This document shows, piece after piece, positions 12,828 through 14,779 of a stretch of DNA of 14,779 bases. The stretch covers positions 1 through 14,779 of the forward strand of contig JBEKIX010000082.1 in NCBI GenBank assembly GCA_050011535.1, read 5' to 3'. Position 1 is the first letter of the stretch, and every line of letters starts with the position of its first letter. The notes under the pieces are model-generated. The model did no database searches. It was not told the origin of the DNA and worked only from the letters and a program-made list of their open reading frames with translations. Origin of the DNA: JAFNAG01 sp050011535 (lineage in GTDB: Bacteria; Acidobacteriota; UBA6911). A program made the translations under genes and the position numbers.

Positions 12828-14771
12828 ATGGTTGCTGTGGAACAGGAGATCGGCGCCGCCGTTCAACGACGTACGGTGGGATACATCCCACACCGTTCAT
12901 GGAGAACGTGGCTGATCGGCCGGCCTCTTCAGACCGCGGATGCTGCCCACCAGACGGTCGGGAAAATGATCGGGCTTGCGGTATTTGCCTCCGATGCGCT
13001 GTCATCGACGGCCTATGCCACCCAGGAAATGCTGGTAGTGTTGGCAGCCGCGGGCACGATGGCGTTCGGCCTCGTCTTCCCGATTTCCATTGCCATCGTC
13101 ATTCTGCTGGCGATCGTGACCCTCTCCTATGAACAGACGGTTCACGTTTATGCCAACGGCGGCGGCTCTTACATCGTGGCGCGCGACAACCTGGGCGAGT
13201 TGCCAGCGCGTACAGCGGGAGCGGCCCTGATGACCGATTATGTTTTAACAGTCGCCGTGTCGGTCTCATCGGGTATCGCTCAGGTGGTTTCGGCGTTTCC
13301 CTGGTTGTACTCCTATCGCGTGCACCTGTCGGTAGGCCTGGTCCTGTTTGTCATGGTCATGAACCTTCGAGGTGTGAGAGAATCCGGCAGGGCTTTCGCC
13401 GTGCCGACGTACTTTTTCGTTGTCTCGATGTATGTCACGGTCGGGGTAGGTTTATTCAGGTATTTTGCGGGATCGCTGGGTGCCGTGATCAATCCGCCGC
13501 CGCCGGAGGCTTTGAGGAGTCTGCAGACGATCACCCCTTTTCTCATTTTGCATGCTTTTGCCAACGGGACATCCGCATTGACAGGGGTCGAAGCCATCTC
13601 CAACGGAATTACGGCCTTCAAGGAACCGCGCATGCGCAACGCGGGATTGACCCTCATCTGGATGGCCTCGATCCTCGGCAGTCTCTTCTTGGGTATTGGC
13701 TTCCTAGCCCGGCAAATCGGAGCCCTTCCGTCCGAGCGGGAAACGGTGATTTCCCAATTGGCACGCACGGCTTACGGAAGCCAGGGCATTTTGTATCTCT
13801 GCACCATTGCCGCGACGACCGTCGTCCTGATTATGGCCATGAACACCTCTTTTGCGGACTTCCCGCGCCTGAGCGCCGTAATGGCAAGCGATGGCTTCCT
13901 CCCGCGCCAGCTCGCATATCGTGGCAGCAGGCTGGTCTATTCGCGGGGGATCATCTCTCTGGCCCTGATTGCTTCACTCCTGATCATCGCCTTCAACGCC
14001 AGCGTCACGGGGATGATCCCGCTGTATGCCATTGGCGTCTTCCTCTCGTTTACGCTGTCGCAGGCGGGCATGGCACGCCGATGGTGGAAGGTCGGCCGCC
14101 TTCAGCCCGGCCGCGAGGTGCGGGAACGCGGATCGACGCTGCGCCCCCAAGCCGGATGGAAGACTAAGATGATCATCAACGGCCTCGGCGCAGCCTGCAC
14201 AGCCGTGGTCGTGGTGGTGTTCTCCATCACGAAGTTTGTCGAGGGAGCATGGGTCGTCCTGATCCTGATTCCGGCCCTCGTCATGCTGTTGAAGGGAATC
14301 CACCGCCACTATCAGACCCTCGCCCAGAATCTCTCCCTGGAGAGTTTTGGCGAGGCTCCTCCGGTGCCCAGACATCGGATTATCCTTCCCATCAGCGCGG
14401 TCCATCAGGGCACATTGGCGGCGCTTCGCTATGCCCAGATGCTTTCTGACGACGTGACGGCTGTGCACGTTTCGATTGATCCCGCGGAAGCAGAAAATGT
14501 GCGGCACCAATGGGAAACCTGGGGCAAAGGCGTGCGTCTGGTCATTCTGGATTCGCCCTACCGGCTTTTTCTGGAGCCGCTTCTGCAGTATATCGATGAG
14601 ATCGCCGCGAAACGACAGCCGAATGAAACCATTACGATCGTCGTGCCTCAATTCGTGCCGAAGCGCTGGCTTTACAACGTATTGCACACCCAGACAGCCA
14701 TGATGTTGAGGCTGGTACTTTTATTTAAGCGAGGGATTGTGATCACCGATGTGCCCTATCAAGTCGGATGA
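12828..14771 (+). CDS. kimA: KimA-type potassium importer (APC superfamily)
   Basis: This 647-residue protein has a 12-helix APC core and a soluble C-terminal domain of roughly 150 residues. It follows the Bacillus subtilis KimA (YdaO) sequence, as I recall it, almost end to end: FASDALSSTAYATQE, YANGGGSYIVARDNLGE, TDYVLTVAVSVSSGIAQVVSAFP, ALTGVEAISNGITAFKEP, IPLYAIGVFLSFTLSQAGM, and RHRIILPISAVHQGTLAALRYAQMLSDDVTAVHVS in the tail. The potassium-site residues of KimA have counterparts here: Asp56, Tyr63, Asp137, Tyr138, Thr141, Ser145, Thr252, Glu255 and Tyr400. The protein should import K+ with protons, working as a dimer, and its tail (universal-stress-like fold) is where c-di-AMP acts in the Bacillus protein. 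The N-terminus is about 20 residues longer than in Bacillus. It is transcribed alone from its own promoter; the stop is eight bases from the window end. Confidence 0.9.
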   Translation: MVAVEQEIGAAVQRRTVGYIPHRSWRTWLIGRPLQTADAAHQTVGKMIGLAVFASDALSSTAYATQEMLVVLAAAGTMAFGLVFPISIAIVILLAIVTLSYEQTVHVYANGGGSYIVARDNLGELPARTAGAALMTDYVLTVAVSVSSGIAQVVSAFPWLYSYRVHLSVGLVLFVMVMNLRGVRESGRAFAVPTYFFVVSMYVTVGVGLFRYFAGSLGAVINPPPPEALRSLQTITPFLILHAFANGTSALTGVEAISNGITAFKEPRMRNAGLTLIWMASILGSLFLGIGFLARQIGALPSERETVISQLARTAYGSQGILYLCTIAATTVVLIMAMNTSFADFPRLSAVMASDGFLPRQLAYRGSRLVYSRGIISLALIASLLIIAFNASVTGMIPLYAIGVFLSFTLSQAGMARRWWKVGRLQPGREVRERGSTLRPQAGWKTKMIINGLGAACTAVVVVVFSITKFVEGAWVVLILIPALVMLLKGIHRHYQTLAQNLSLESFGEAPPVPRHRIILPISAVHQGTLAALRYAQMLSDDVTAVHVSIDPAEAENVRHQWETWGKGVRLVILDSPYRLFLEPLLQYIDEIAAKRQPNETITIVVPQFVPKRWLYNVLHTQTAMMLRLVLLFKRGIVITDVPYQVG

Positions 14772-14779
14772 AATCGGCC

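Noticed and set aside
13974..14687. 237-codon minus-strand frame opposite the KimA gene
   Set aside because: Composition is His/Asp/Arg-rich shadow sequence. The plus strand matches KimA throughout this stretch.

Overview
The window comes from a GC-rich Gram-negative chromosome. It carries an outer-membrane-like beta protein, a lipoprotein with a clear lipobox and a PEP-CTERM (exosortase-sorted) protein. The gene mix (PEP-CTERM lectin, secreted Ntn acylase and amidohydrolase, REP-like repeat) would suit an Acidobacteriota or similar soil lineage. That assignment is inference; no rRNA or marker gene is present to prove it. No tRNA, rRNA, CRISPR array, phage or transposase gene was seen.

Layout. 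(1) Positions 1-3165 hold a divergent pair of secreted hydrolases: a metal-dependent amidohydrolase cut by the left edge (minus) and a penicillin-acylase-type Ntn hydrolase (plus). (2) Positions 3404-5795 form a plus-strand three-gene operon: a small lipoprotein, a membrane-anchored FixH/YtkA-like periplasmic protein and a NapH/NosR/CcoG-like polyferredoxin membrane protein. It looks like an electron-transfer or metallo-enzyme maturation module. (3) A REP-type inverted repeat at 5794-5890 fills the whole gap to the next, convergent gene. (4) Positions 5890-7796 (minus) hold hisC followed by an outer-membrane-like protein, joined by an ATGA overlap. (5) Positions 7882-11191 (minus) form a tightly overlapped operon: a multi-span membrane protein, a processive family 2 glycosyltransferase and a membrane-anchored bactofilin-like beta-solenoid protein. 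It probably builds or exports a surface polysaccharide. (6) After a 474-bp divergent control region, a PEP-CTERM L-type lectin gene reads out on the plus strand. (7) Positions 12828-14771 hold a KimA-type potassium importer with its own strong sigma70-like promoter.

The most system-like part is 7882-12643. A polysaccharide synthase operon faces a sugar-binding lectin that carries the exosortase sorting signal. PEP-CTERM proteins are classically tied to exopolysaccharide loci, so a working hypothesis is that the lectin binds or anchors the polymer made by the divergent operon. Four stop/start overlaps of 4 nt (4455, 6567, 9003, 10412) show that translational coupling is the local style.
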